Shown here: in pieces, positions 34,983-47,748 of the stretch
How the letters are laid out: every line of letters begins with the position of its first letter
How positions within the stretch are numbered: the stretch's first letter is position 1
Assembly: GCF_048544455.1 (NCBI RefSeq)
Contig: NC_133537.1
Span: 145,740,058-145,804,057, forward strand
Source: Silene latifolia
Lineage: Eukaryota; Streptophyta; Magnoliopsida; Caryophyllales; Caryophyllaceae
DNA length: 64,000 nucleotides
Direction of reading: 5' to 3'
Notes under the pieces: generated by a model
The model's input: only the letters and a program-made list of their open reading frames with translations
Database searches by the model: none
Told to the model about the DNA's origin: nothing
Made by a program: the position numbers and the translations under genes

Positions 34983-35814
34983 TCGATCCTTGTCCCTAGT
35001 ATAGTTAAGTCCTCGAAGGTTTTAATGTTTTGGTACCTCAAATGATTTGCATAAATAGGCTTCAAGTTGTCCACGAATTTTTCCACGAGGGTAGCTTCAT
35101 CTGGACGCTCGACAAGTTGGGTACTAGTTTTCCTCCACCTACTTAGGAAGTTGGTGAAACCTTCTTTCTCATTTTGGGTAAGAACCTCTAAAGTGCACAT
35201 ATTGACTTGGATCTCAGCATTATCCGCATATTGTTTAGCGAACTCAATTGCGGCGTCATCCCAAGTGCCGATCTTCTTGTGTTCTAGGGAATAGAACCAT
35301 TGCTTCGGGATGGTATCAAGATATGAAGGAAAGATCCTTAAGAACATCTCGGGTTTAAAGCCTTTGATAGACATGTAATCCTTGAAAGCACGGATATGGT
35401 TCAAAGGGTTTTCATGCTCCTTAAATTTCGAAATATCCGTCATGTTGAAGTTGGTTGGCAATTTGGAACTCACGGCCTCATACTTGCGATTGTTTTCCCT
35501 ATAGATATCATCCCCTTTGAGGTACATCAATTGTTCCTCCAAATATTGGAGTCATTTTTCAGCTTCAGTCAAACCTACGGGAGGGTTACTTCTTGTGCTC
35601 CCACAAAAGGTGGAGGATTATCATTCACAAAATCATTAGGCACTTCACTTTCTGCAGGAGGCAACCTAGTTTCTACAGCAACAATTCGGCCCTCGATCAT
35701 GTTGAGGCGATCATACACTTTGTCTTGGCTAGTTTGGAGACGAGCGAGCGCGGCTAGGATTTGATCATTACCATTCTGGGGTTGACTGTTGGTTGTGGTG
35801 CTAGTGTTAGGCAT
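34983..35814 (-). pseudogene. Tat-type gag, N-terminal half (defective)
   Basis: ATG at 35814 opens MPNTSTTTNSQPQNGNDQIL and a coiled-coil-like stretch. That frame stops at 35575, and the reading continues in another frame with an in-frame stop near 35555. It then gives the retrotransposon gag core: NFNMTDISKFKEHENPLNHIR, IFPSYLDTIPKQWFYSLE, WDDAAIEFAKQY, FLSRWRK and LVEKFVDNLKP. Coding ends with EDLTILGTRID at the Sirevirus junction. The match resumes on the far side at 7837 with EADIRKGLLS. Confidence 0.87.
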
Positions 35815-36579
35815 CTTGGAAACTGGACAAGAGATCGATGACGAATCAAAACACGATCGAACATTCTAGCACACTTACTCAAAGAAAAGACTCGACTCGG
35901 GAAGTGGGAGTGTGCCACTTGTGTCAGTGAGGTTTGAAAATGACTAAGTTTTGAAATGTTGGTCCTATCCAACTATAGTGTAGTTTTAGGAGTGGACTCG
36001 AAGTGCGGTTTTGAAATGGGCTTTGAGGCCCGAATTTTGACTCGACAAATGGACAGAGTTTTGACTGGTTTTGCGCTAATTTAGCCCTATTTCGAAAATT
36101 TACATTTTGAAAGGGGTTTTGATTTTACAAAATTCGTCATGGTTTTTTTTAGAAAATGGTGATCACATATGGTACAAGCACTCATACAAGCATTATAATG
36201 GTATGCTGAGTGCATTTAAGAGGGTTTTGGCTTAAAGGGTGGGTTGCCATACCGAACAATCAAACCCGGGGTCTGTGGAGAGGCTCATACCAACCAGGAG
36301 TAAGGCTGATTCCTTGTCCATTTCCTCGAGTAGTGAAAGTCCTTGATACAAACAAGAGTAAGTACCATGGTATGGTTGACGTCAATCGCAATCCATCCTT
36401 AGGCCCAAATAAGAATTTGAACCGTCTAGACGGGACGATTGGTCAAATGAGTTGGGTTGGGCCTAGAAAGGCCGAATAAACGATCTAGGAAGACCGAGTA
36501 ATGAAAACCGACAACTGTCTTGTACAAACTATTCCCTAACCTTGTTCAAGTTTCACCTTGGCTACAAGTAAGTGTATTT
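35815..36579 (-). other. Tat-type leader region
   Basis: Noncoding sequence between gag and the primer site, as expected for the long leaders of this lineage. I see no gene. Confidence 0.6.
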
Positions 36580-36597
36580 TCCCCAGCGGAGTCGCCA
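36580..36597 (-). other. Tat-type primer-binding site
   Basis: The minus strand reads TGGCGACTCCGCTGGGGA, three bases from the LTR end at 36601. Tat/Ogre elements are known to use a tRNA-Arg type primer; I assign that tRNA from memory of the family. Confidence 0.7.
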
Positions 36598-36600
36598 AAC

Positions 36601-38990
36601 TGTTGACGCGGGCCCACGGAGGTCGCTCAGGTAGAAAACGAGCAAGCTTTGCATTTGTGGAGTCGCCACCAATTTATTGTGGAAAATTGGAAACCGTTCG
36701 AACACCTCATGCCATGTCAAGACACAAAGTAGTGACATGAACACCAAGAACTCGTTATCCTTAGCAATCTATGTCTAGAATGACTCTCGTGGATGCCAAT
36801 GAACACGGATGTTCACAGAGATCTGGAGTAAGGGGTGAGTGTACGTATTAGGAAGCTCTTTTGATCGAACACCTAATCCCGCCCGCCTCGATAGCGGCCT
36901 CTGCTAATGATTAGGGAAAATCGTCTATACTCGATATGTTGAAGGTTATATGCATGCTATGCAACATCCATTAGATTAATCGTAGCATGTGAATTTAGAC
37001 TAAGTCGGTAGACACGTAGTTTAACATGCATTAATGTCGAGGTAGAGATTTAGGTTAATTGCATGTGAGAGCATACAAACAATATGGTAATAAAGAAATA
37101 CAATACAAATACAATAAAGAAAATTACAACGGGTTAATTGATCTACGTCGAAAATACATTTAAAACGGATAGTTTTAGAAAAGAAAGGGAAAAAAATAAA
37201 CGAACAGATTAACGGTGATAATACGAGTAAAAGTTAATTAATACATAAGCTAAAAAATTAGGTCAAAGCAACAACGAAAGTTCAGGGGTAGAATTCAACC
37301 CAGAACAGGCGCAGCAGTGCTGCGTCCTTTGGAAGAGGGGTTGTACTTACTGCGTCTGTTCCTGAGGTGAATTCTGGCTGTGAAGTCGGAATTGCATATC
37401 GTTAATGTTCATTGGTGAATTTAATGCTTGATTATCGATACTTGACTCGGATAGAAGTGGTTTAATATATTATTTACATGTGAATTGGTCATAGAAACAG
37501 TAAAAGACGGACGCAAATTAATTATCATGAATTAAGGGCTAATTACAAGATTAACTAGGAATTATATTTATTAAAACTAACTAATTAGGACAAATTAATA
37601 TCAATTATTGATGATGATGATGAGAATAAACATATGAAAATATACCAAAGATCAAATTCCAGAGACTTGATATGGACGAATCGAATCTCTAAAATTCGGA
37701 TTTGATTTTAATGACGAAAACCCGCAAATATTGGTTATTAGGGATTTAAATCGGGGATTTCAAGCGATAAATTACTATTAAAATTATACATTAAAATTAT
37801 CATGCTAATAAAATAAGAACAAGCGAAAACGAAACAAGAATACACAAACGAATTAAATAGAAGACGAAGGAAGAAGAAGGAAAGTAGAAACTGCGGCAGC
37901 CTCAGGAAGAGGCGCAGCAGAAGCTGCGTCCCTTCGAAGAGGCGCAGCAGTTGCTGCGTTCCTTCTCGACATCTGTCTCCTGTTAATCCGTAAAAAAAGG
38001 GTTTGAATGAAGGTTTTATAAATCGGTTTTGAATATGTTTTTGACGTAAATCTTACAATTATTAGTACAAAAAATAAAAACAATAATAGAAGATGGGATT
38101 TACACCCTCAGACTTACATGTTTGACGAAACAAGATTAACTAAGTTTACATTTAGCGATGCTCGACTCGAATGTACGACGAAAGTGCCCTCTAAGAGGAA
38201 ATTAAACAAGATTGATTAAGTTGATTGATGTGGAGTTGGTCAAACTGGTCGGTCATGCAAAACGAGGCTGGTACTCAGAAGGATCCGAGCTTACGTGGTC
38301 GAAAGTTCAAGCACGTAGACGCCAAAAAACAAGAGCGTGGTCTTAGAATGCAAAGGGAGAAGAGAAGGGCGGACACTCGCGTGAGAAATATGAGGAACGA
38401 AAGTCCCTATTTATACTAATCACACGAAAGAATTATGGTTTCGGAGAAACTTTGGAAGTAAATCTCGAAGAGATCTTAAAATACGCAGAAAGGAGCTGGG
38501 AAAGAAGCGCAGAAACCACTGTGTCTCTTGGAAGAGGCGCAACACCTGCTGCGTCCTTTCCCCAAGGGTTTCCTCCTGCGGAAGAAAGATTTTCCGCGTT
38601 TCTATTATGGAATTGCGGTTTGATCTTAATTTCCTTATTATTTATAATATAATTTCCGGAAATACTTTACCAAAAGATTAAAAGATTGAAAATATGGAAT
38701 AGAAATATCCGGAACATTCCAGAATATTATGACTCGGTATTTTAAAGGGTTATTAGAAAGTGAAGACGGTTTTTGACCCGGACTCCAAATGTACTCTAAT
38801 TACTGTCAAAACGACCGTAATAGCGCGTAGATGACGACCAAGGGGTAGACACAAGTATTTGAGCTATCACTTGACAGTAAACTTACGAACTGTCATAAAT
38901 TGTTCCGTGTACCAAACATGCGGCCCAATCATCACCGGCTGGTTTGCGGGAGGTGCATAAATGAAGTATCTACACCCATTTGTAACAAGG
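36601..38990 (-). repeat. Tat-type 5' LTR (right edge uncertain)
   Basis: Begins TGTTGACGCGGG beside the primer site. It contains GTGAACATCCGTG-type and CCTAATCCCGCCCGCCTCG strings that recur reversed at 44640-45010. It also has short GC words around GAGGCGCAGCAG (37305-37350, 37895-37965, 38510-38560). The far edge is not clear, because truncated Athila-type copy 2 begins around 39015. No gene is present. Confidence 0.65.
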
Positions 38991-40499
38991 GTACTTTTAT
39001 TAAAGGATAAGAGTCTATTTTTGCTCCTCTTTTCATTGATGCAATTTTTGCAAACTTTTTTATTTTGATTTGGTACTTGAACTCAATTTGATGTTTTTTT
39101 GTGCCCATTCCCTTTTTGTTGGCAAATTATTTGAGCTATCACTTGACGGTAAACTTGAACTGTCATATATGTTTGTTGCATGGCTTTGAAGGTCACCTTG
39201 GAATAAATGGTAGCCAAGGAGTTATCACACCACAAGGTCCTCTTGACTAGGCCTTAGTCCATGGGTCAAAAGATACTAGTATGACACATCCTAGGGTGTC
39301 ATGAGGGTATTCTAGCAAACAAAGTTTCAAGGAGAAAAATTATGTACAAGGGCCTTATATACACTTGTCAAGCTTCCCAAATAGGCATTTTCACAAAATT
39401 TCTAACCATGCAAACTACATGCCATGATGCAACTAACATATATACAACTTTAATACATATACTTCTATCAACTAAAATGCCATATAATCTAGATGCAAAC
39501 TCTTAGCAACACATTGGTTAATACCGCACCAATCAAAAGATAGCCACATTGTCATTAACGTATGAAAAGGAGGAAGGAGATTCGGAAAAATCATACCATG
39601 CGGTCTTCTATTTCCTTCATGCCTCGAATGTGGCGTAGTCGACCCAATGGGGAAAGAGTGACAAACAAACAAATAAATATATACAATTCTACACTACAAA
39701 GGAAAGAACATGTTTTTGGTTTTTGAAATTTTCCAATTTTTATGGATTTTGTTTTTATGAAATTAAAGGACATATTTTTGAGTTTTTCGAAATTTTTCAA
39801 TTTTTTATGCTTGGAATTTAAATTCCCATCCCCCACTTTATTTTGGACATTGTCCTCAATGTACATGTAGGAGTAGGAATGAAAAAGAAATACATGTTTT
39901 TGGATTTTTAAAGTTTTATGGAAATTGAAGTGCAAATGCAATGATATGATTTGAATGAATGCATGCTCTAACTAAATGTAATTCTATATGACATATATAA
40001 CAAATGAATGCAATCTAAACTACACTAAATGATGCATGCTCTCTATGTAAATGCTTGGGTCACCTATGATCAAACCTCTCCAAATCGATTTAAGCACTAT
40101 TTATAGTGTAGAAATGAATAGGTTTGGTCATTAGTGATTATGCATGAATTCAAGTCTATATGCAACTAACTATATGAATCATGTGAGATATATTACAATG
40201 AAAGCTATACTATATGAACTAACTAATATGCATGGGTGATATGAAATATTTTACAAGTTCAAGTCTATTCTAAATGATCAACTAAGATGTATGTCACTTC
40301 ATGGTTTAACCTCCCCAAACCGATTTTAAACACTATTGCTAATGTAGGAAGAAAGGGGTTTAATCATGAGGTAGCTACATAAATGCAACTATACATGAGA
40401 GATAAGGAAAGAAAGGGTTCTTACAATCATTGTAGGAGATGAAGATGGTAGATAGAAGGCATACATAGCAATGACAAGAGCCAAATGAAAGAAAAAGTT

Positions 40500-40710
40500 G
40501 AATTTCAGGGTCAACCCGCTCGAGTTGAAAATAACCCGCTCGGCTTCAGCCTCAACCCGCTCGAGTTGATTTCGACCCGCTCGAGTTAAAGCTCTGGGAT
40601 GCGCGTTTTCTCAGGAATCCGCCCAGATTCTCTTACAGGAACAATTTTCTCTTTCCTTGGTCTTCAACTCGCGCGAGTTGAGCTCGGGACGCACGGATTT
40701 CAAGCAATTT
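40500..40710. repeat. CCCGCTCGAGTT motif cluster
   Basis: Five or six variants of ACCCGCTCGAGTTGA, and a CGCGCGAG variant, lie within 210 bp of the copy-2 interior. This block has no counterpart in copy 1. Confidence 0.65.
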
Positions 40711-41000
40711 TGACCCAACACCTTTCTAATGATAACAAAGATGTTCACAAGCCCAAATTCTCCATTTTCTTCATTTCTTTACCTTTGTTACCTTCTCATT
40801 TTCATCAATTTCCTTCAAAAAGCTTAATCAAAATATGAGACCCCTCCTTTTCATCTCTCATGTGATGAATGCATGCAAGATTACACTAAATGCAAGTATA
40901 TTACAAATGGTGGTTTGAGATAAGACTCCACCAAACTAAGTCAAATGGCAAATTCCTTTATCCATGGAGATCAATGCTCTTAGCAACCGATCAAAGGCTT

Positions 41001-42310
41001 TTAATAGGCCTCAAATAAGAAAAAGTAGGACCTTGGACACTTCAAAATAGAATAGAGCCAATCCTCCACAAGGGGAATTTGATTGAAATTTCTCCCCTTC
41101 ACCTTCGCCTTTTCATCATAGCCTTTTTGTCTCTCCGAATTAGCAAGCTTAAAATTCTTGTCATCGGGAGGCTTCCATTCTCTCCCGTCTCCCTCAAATA
41201 TGGTGATGATGATAGCATTCGAATTTATCAATCCTTCAAGAATAGAAAGAGAATTCTCATAACATTGATGACGGGATAGCTTAAGAATTGAGATTGTGGG
41301 TGCCAAGTCTCTACAAGTAAGCTCATCCATAGCTTTGCTCTTGAGCTTCTCCACCAAGTACCTTTTATATAACAATTTAACTTTTTGGAGAAGGTCTAGT
41401 ATATCATCTCCAACAATTATAGGTTCCATGGTGGATGTGAAAAGGTCTTCATGGTCAATAGGAAAAAGGCATCCATCTTCTTCATGGAAGCATACCTCAA
41501 ACTTCTCAAGGATGGGCTCCTCAAGTGAGGCAATCTCACAACTCCATTCCTCTTCTTTATTCCATAAGTCCTTGCAAGACAAATATTCCTCATAAGCTTC
41601 TTCCATAGGCTTGCATCATCGCTATCTTCATATAAATCATAAATGGAGGCTTCACTCCTCCTCATTAACTCATTCTCCAACACCTCAATGTTCACATCAA
41701 ATGACACACCCTCATACTCACAAAGGCAAAGAGTATTTGGCTTACTCAACCTCATATCTTCCTCATCAAATACCACACTTTCATACTCACAAGAGCTCAA
41801 GGAGATTGGCTCCTCCGACTTCTCATCAAAGGTAACTCCTTCAAACTCGCATTCATGATCAATGTGTAAGGAATGGTGAGGAGTAGTTACTTGGGCTTCC
41901 TTCATTTGGGCAATTTGAATTGCCAACTCCTCACCATGGGTAACAATGCTTTGAAAAACATTTTCCCTATTTTGGCTCTCTTCTAACACTTGTTTGAAGA
42001 AATTTTGTTGATCTCCCATCATTTGGAGAACCATATTTTGAATGTCAAAGTTGGGCTCATCTTTTTGTTGTGGGTGGGTGTAAAAGTGCTCATATTGTGG
42101 CATTTGGAATTGGTTATAAAGTGAGTTTTGGGAGGGTGGTTGTTGTGGATAATGGATGTGGGGATTTTGGCAGGAAAATTTGGGGTAGTAGTTAGGATTT
42201 TCATTGTATGAGTTTTAAGGTAGGTTTGTATTGACTTGCTCCTCAAACTCCCCATACCCATAGTCATACTCAAAAGATCCATCACATACTCCATATGTCA
42301 AGTCTTGAGC
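41001..42310 (-). pseudogene. Acidic Athila-type ORF with CEYEGVxFD repeats (copy 2)
   Basis: Homologue of the ORF at 28594-29754. It shares DLTYGVCDGSFEYDYGYG, MPQYEHFYTHPQQ, NFFKQVLEESQNRE, ELAIQIAQMKEAQ and the three C-E-F/Y-E-G/S-V-x-F-D repeats. It also shares a C-terminal acidic part (KFEVCFHEEDGCLFPIDHEDLF) and a tail ending with a lysine-rich stretch. Its stop near 42216 and its frameshift near 41610 are at different places from those of copy 1. No domain that I can name; a derived gag is one possibility. Confidence 0.65.
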
Positions 42311-42498
42311 CATCATCATAGCTAAGACAAGGAAACAACTACAACCAAGGAAACTACACAAAAACGGTAAGAACGAACTTTGAGGAACAAGTTCCTCAAG
42401 GTTAAAGTACAAGAAACGAAATTCCTAAGGAACCAAGGCTCCTCAAGAAGAAGCACAACTAAAACTAGACAAAAGAACGATTCAAATACACAACACCG

Positions 42499-42516
42499 TC
42501 CCCGACAACGGCGCCA
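42499..42516 (-). other. Primer-binding site, tRNA-Asp type (copy 2)
   Basis: The minus strand reads TGGCGCCGTTGTCGGGGA, six bases from the LTR. It differs from copy 1 at one base. Confidence 0.85.
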
Positions 42517-42522
42517 TTTTGA

Positions 42523-44214
42523 TGGAGCGTATCGTTGTCCGCCAACAAACACATTTATACCCAGCTACTAGCATAGCAAGCAAGTCGGGGTCGATCCACG
42601 GGACGGGGGTATTCAAATTGTTCAATCTAATCATAGTTGTGCTAAGGGTTGTCACAATTGATTGGAATTGATTGATTCTAAACTAACGAAAGTAATAAAG
42701 TAAAACAAGCAATAAAGCAAATAAAGATGTAAACAAATAATAAAGAATATTAGGATGTCATGGGATCATAAGTGAATCATGGTAAGATAGCATAAATGAG
42801 TTATATAGATGCAAGCAATTTATTATTGTTGGAATTAAGTTAGTTCATGTCATATAATTCATAAGAAGATTTGAGTCCCGAAGCCGAGTCATTTGTGACT
42901 TTACAACACCTACAAGTCGACTTAATTCTTCCTATTAAACTACATGCATGATTAACCAAATCCTAGGGAAACATACGTCTCGTAGCCGAGTCGGTTAAGA
43001 CTTTACAACACCTACAAGTCGACTTGGGTTTTCCCTATTCAACTCTATGCATGTCTAATAAGGTTTGAGTTGGTTTATATCTTACAAGCCTCATTGAAAA
43101 GATAAGAGATGGGTAAAAAATACAAGGTTTCATAGTCTAGAATTTTATCAAACATAACATGTGCATAAGTTGAAGAACAATAAGAAAGCATTCATATGAA
43201 CTCATTAAGCATAAATTTATCCCATGATTAACTCCCCTAATCCTCCACTAATCATAGTTAAGTAACTACTCACTTATTATCATGGAAAACATGTCATTAA
43301 TGGTGTCAATCATCACAACAAGTATAAACAAGATAAAAGAGTGAAGAAATAAGCAATAAAGAGTACAGAGTAAAGGAATTATACCAAACTTAAGATGAAC
43401 AATTGGAAAGGAAAGAATAATAGAAGAAAACTTGATTGATTGATGAAGAGTTGTCAATTCTCCAATAATAACCCAATAATCTTCAATTACCCAATAATAA
43501 AGCTTGAACAATAATTAAAGAAAGATTAATGTGTAATTTTTGGAAAGATTAAAGGATAATCTATTCTAATCTACTCCTAATCTAATCTAATAGAGATTGA
43601 TTTAATCTAAGGGAACTTGGTGATTAGCTAGGTAATACAATGGAGTATATATACTGGTACATGATTAGGTTAATCAAGGGTAGAGTAGTAAATAACAATG
43701 CTTAAGTGTTGAATAGAGCTTTGCAAGTCCCGAGGGACATGCGCGGAGCATGTAGCAACTCCCAAGGAAATCCGCCCTTGCTCCCCATATGCATGGTTGG
43801 TCCTGTAAGGGAATCCGCTCGTCCCGAGAGAAAAACGCGCATCCTGAGCCTCAACCCGAGCGGGATGAGATTGTCCCGAGCAGGTTGTTCTTGACCTGAG
43901 CGGGTTGAGCAGCAGTTTCCCTTTTTCTTGCTTTTAAACCTATGATCCTTCTATATACTCTTTATTCCTATATCCTTGGTCATCATTCTTGCCTCCTCTT
44001 CATACTAGTCCATCCAGGATCGTCAACAAGCTTCCGAGTATGCGCAAGAGACGGGAATTCCGTCTCATTATCTCATTTCCTATAAAACATATAAAATGCA
44101 CTAGGAAAGCAAAATAGAAAGGATTTGATGGATAAAATGGTTATGAAATGCTATATTAGTATGCAAAATAGGTTCAATTAGGGGACTAAATGTGCGCAAT
44201 TAAGAGTCACATCA
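42523..44214 (-). repeat. Athila-type 5' LTR (copy 2)
   Basis: TGGAGCGTATCG...GAGTCACATCA, about 1692 bp. It shares with copy 1 the blocks around CCTACAAGTCGACTT, ATTATCATGGA, AAGATTAAT and ATTCCTATATCCTTGGTCATC. Its GC word cluster at 43720-43915 (CCCGAGCGGG types) differs from the GAGCGGATT cluster of copy 1. Confidence 0.8.
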
Positions 44215-45110
44215 ATAATCAACGTAAATCAACCAACGAACAATAACTAATCAACGAGTCTGACTTTCACAGTCAGAACCCAGCTCGAGAACAGTCACAT
44301 AAACTGATGCGCCTCTTCCAGAGGACGCACTGTTCTGAGTTAGCTTCTGCCTCTGAACTTTTCTCGTTTTGACGTAGACTTTCTATTAGGCTTCCAATAA
44401 ACTATTATTCACTTTATCATTCTTAATTCGACATATTTTCATATTTATTTCTTAATTTCTTTTTTTATTTTCATTTCTTTCTAAATCCTTTTGAGCATAT
44501 TTATGACGTAGATTCCAGTTAATCCATTGTAATTTATATCATGTAATTTATCGCCTTTTCATATCGTTCTTGTATGATTTACTTACTTATCTGGCAAGTC
44601 ACATGTAATAGATATATATTCCTACTTCGACTTTTAATTCTAAATTGTGTGTTCACCGACATAGTTAATATTCACATGCTAGGATAACCTGTGGATGTTG
44701 CATCGCATGCATACAACTAACAACTTATCGAGTATAAATAACTTCCCTGATCATTAGTAGAAGCCGCTATTGAGGCGGGCAGGATTAGGTGTTCAAATAA
44801 AGAGCTTCCTAATAGGTACCCTCACCCCTTTCTCAAGATCTCTGTGAACATTCGTGTTCATTGGCATCACGAGAGTCATTCTAGACATAGAATGCTAAGG
44901 GTAAAGAATTTCTTAGTGTTCATGTCATTACTTTGTGTCTTGACATGACATGAAGTATTCGAACGGTTCCAATTTTCCATAAAAATTGGTGGCGACGCCA
45001 CAAATGCAGGCTTGTCAAACCTTTCACCGGTTTCAATGCCTTTCAAATCGTTAATGGCCCATGACGTGCTTTGGCCTCGCACCGGAGTTCCGTGGGAGAA
45101 GTGTCGCCGC
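44215..45110 (+). repeat. Tat-type LTR fragment, opposite orientation
   Basis: This is the reverse-orientation counterpart of 36640-37350. It shares GCCTCTTCC...GACGC, GAGGCGGGCAGGATTAGGTG, TCTGTGAACAT, CATGACATGAAGTATTCGAACGG and GGTGGCGAC, in reversed order. The copy is diverged. With 36601-38990 it makes an inverted pair around Athila-type copy 2. Confidence 0.7.
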
Positions 45111-46530
45111 CTCGAAAAAAACGCACGGGTGCGCGCGGCGCGGGTGGTTGTGTCCACACATGCCGGCTATAAAAGCTCATTTTGGGCTAATATCTAGTCC
45201 TATTTGGGCAGCATTCCGAGTTTTTAAAATCTATGCTATTTTTGAAAGAGGGTTATTCAAAAGTTCGGCTTTGAAATTGAAATGGAAATTTCGAAAAAAG
45301 ACTCGGGAATTCACATTGTCATTCGCATGTGATAAGGATGTATGCTCCTAGACACTTCTAAGTCTCGGTAAATCTTCTATAATAAGGTCTACGCCCCTCA
45401 TCCTATCAAATCCAGTATGAAGAGGACCTTTAGGTAGAGTACCTAAAAGAGTACCTCAACCCCCAAGACCATGAAGAGGATGAAGGTGATGCAATCTGAG
45501 TGCAAGCACCGGCTTAGTGGGACGTCCCCCTACCCCCCACGCGTGATCCAATGGTATTTAGAAGGCATGACTCGATTGAATGACTCTCGTAATCCAATGG
45601 TATTTAGATAGATCCACATACCGTAGATCTTAGGTAAGGGGTGAAGGTACGTGTCAGGAAGCCCATAAGGACACCTAACCCCGCTCGTTTCGATAACAGC
45701 CTCTACTAAGTCAAGTATTGGATTTCAAACAAGGTCATAGCTACTATGATATATGATATGCAAAACATCATTTTAAAAACCTAACATGTGACAACAATTT
45801 ATATGTCCTTTAATGCATGAATACGAACTTTGTCAAAGTTGTTTTAGCATATTGGTTGATGCGAAATAAAAGATGCGCAAACACGGCTTAGGAGGAGTGG
45901 GGGAGTCATTTAGATCTATCCTATTATAACCCAGGAATTTTATGCCAACACAACGAGAAATTAAAGATACAACTCGATCTAAAATACAACGCTATACACG
46001 ACGCCATACACGACACCATACACGGCCACTTCGGCCTAGAAAAACTTGCTCAAGGGGGGTGGCCTACGACTTACATGACTCACGGCCTCACTCCTCGTGA
46101 CGTGTGCTTTCGCTTAATCTTATCAAATTAGATATAAGGTCACATACTAAAGCATGCATTAGCATAAATCAGACCATATTTCATTTAGCAACATGCGATT
46201 TACTACGCTCTTACATGAATTAGAGCACAACCATCGAACCAACAAGACTAAAGTTTTTGAAAAGGTTTTGACTCAATTAAAGCAAACTATATTAAACGAA
46301 TTACAAGGTTTAAATTACAACGCAAAAAACAAATTACATAACAAAGGTAATAAAAGAATAAAAACGGAATAAAAACCACAATAAATACGGCCAAGCACAC
46401 GGCCAAAATACACGAACCCTAGCTCCTAGGTTAGATTCGTTAGTTAGTCGGATTATTAGTTAATGAACAAGTTGACTTACAATTAAACTAATTAAATTAA
46501 AATAAATAAATAAAAAGACTTGAAATAAAT
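45111..46530 (-). repeat. Older Tat-like LTR and leader relic
   Basis: The segment 45590-45720 (GGTAAGGGGTGAAGGTACG, CCTAACCCCGCTCG) matches the Tat LTR in minus orientation at low identity. The rest (CATACACGAC repeats near 45990-46030, CACGGCC words) looks like a diverged LTR. No gene is recognisable. Confidence 0.45.
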
Positions 46531-46869
46531 CCCCTATATACTAAATGAATAGGAAAAGCTTTAAGTTTTCCCGCCTAAAACACATTTTCTATTTTGATAA
46601 AATCTTTATTTACTTTCCTATTTTGATATAATTCCTTATTTAATTTTTTTTTCTAAGATTTTTGTGATAAAAAATTTGTTCTCTCTATGCTAAATCGTAA
46701 CTAAAAGATATACTAATAAAAAAAATTATAAACAATTTCATTAATTTTGTTTAAAATATAAATATATTTCTTGACATTACTCAATTTTTTTATTAGTTTT
46801 ATAGCTCTATTTTTTTTCTAAAAACAACACTATAAATACCACGCATTCATTGCGCGGGATCTAAACTAG
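46531..46869 (+). mobile_element. Small non-autonomous Helitron
   Basis: Starts TCCCCTATATACTAA after an A. It ends with the hairpin CCACGCA-TTCAT-TGCGCGG and then ATCTAAACTAG, followed by T. A TC start, a hairpin shortly before CTAG and insertion between A and T are Helitron hallmarks. At 339 bp it has no coding capacity. A related 5' end recurs at 48118. Confidence 0.75.
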
Positions 46870-47746
46870 TTAGATACAACTTATTAGTTAAATTGAACCT
46901 AACTTATTAAAATTATTCACCAATTCATATTTATTCAAATAGGATTGATAAACAATTAAAGAATCAAAAGAAGAAAACAAACTAAAACTGGCAGACCCGT
47001 GCAGTACACGAATCAGAAGCTTAAAGAAGTCCGGACAAACCCGTGCAGTGCTTGGTTTTCTCCAGAAAAGCAAAGTTAATTACATTTTAAATTCGAAATC
47101 AGTGAAATAAATTACGGAACATTTCACCAAGTTAAATTTACAGATTTTGAACTACAAAAAATAACAAAAACGATTTTTACAACGTTAGAAATAATATAAT
47201 ACAAATTAAAGGTTAAATAGTTACAACTAAAGTAGATAATTACGCATTAGATCGGGTGAAATTCTAACTAGTCAACGAGTGTCAATGGAAGGGTGTTAAG
47301 CAGGCACCTCCATACTAACGAGAATAAATAAGTGAAAGAGAAGATGAATTCAATTAAGTTAGAGAATGTGATTGATTTACTTTAAAGCTATGTCAAAGCA
47401 CCCTAATATGTCTAATTAGGTTAATAAATCGATTCAAGTTATCAACTTTAGTCATACGTTAACAAGTTATCATCGAAAATCATATAGATGGTTGAGGATT
47501 GAGTCGAATTGAACAAATAAGAACAACGATGCAAACGAATGTCAAACGATGTCGATTATTCATATTAATTACTAGGCAAGGGCTATACCTACATAGAAGT
47601 GTCATATATAATTAGACTTGATGGTCAAGATCTTGCGAATGCAGACGGCATAAATGTGTACTTTAATATGTGGATTGTATACCTAAGATGTACCTCTAAA
47701 GCACAACTAATTGGAAAACGAGCAGTCATCTATAGTCATTATCTAA
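46870..47746. other. No gene seen; diverged LTR-like sequence
   Basis: A/T-rich. ACCCGTGCAGT occurs twice (46988-47060). Otherwise nothing is recognisable. Confidence 0.4.
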
Positions 47747-47748
47747 TA

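Larger units (their letters stand above)
34983..36600 (-). mobile_element. Tat/Ogre-type element, 5' segment
   Basis: The N-terminal half of gag, the leader and the primer site of the element whose 3' segment is at 3920-7837. It begins with the right-hand target duplication TCGAT (34983-34987). Confidence 0.85.
39015..44214 (-). mobile_element. Athila-type non-autonomous element, copy 2 (3' LTR missing)
   Basis: The interior (39015-42522) matches copy 1 from 27060 to 29914 in order and orientation. It is followed by a primer site (42499-42516) and a 5' LTR (42523-44214). No 3' LTR is present; the left edge joins Tat-LTR-like sequence directly, so the copy is truncated. The LTR matches copy 1 only in part, so it belongs to a sister subfamily. 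An interior block (40380-40860) is absent from copy 1. Confidence 0.8.
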
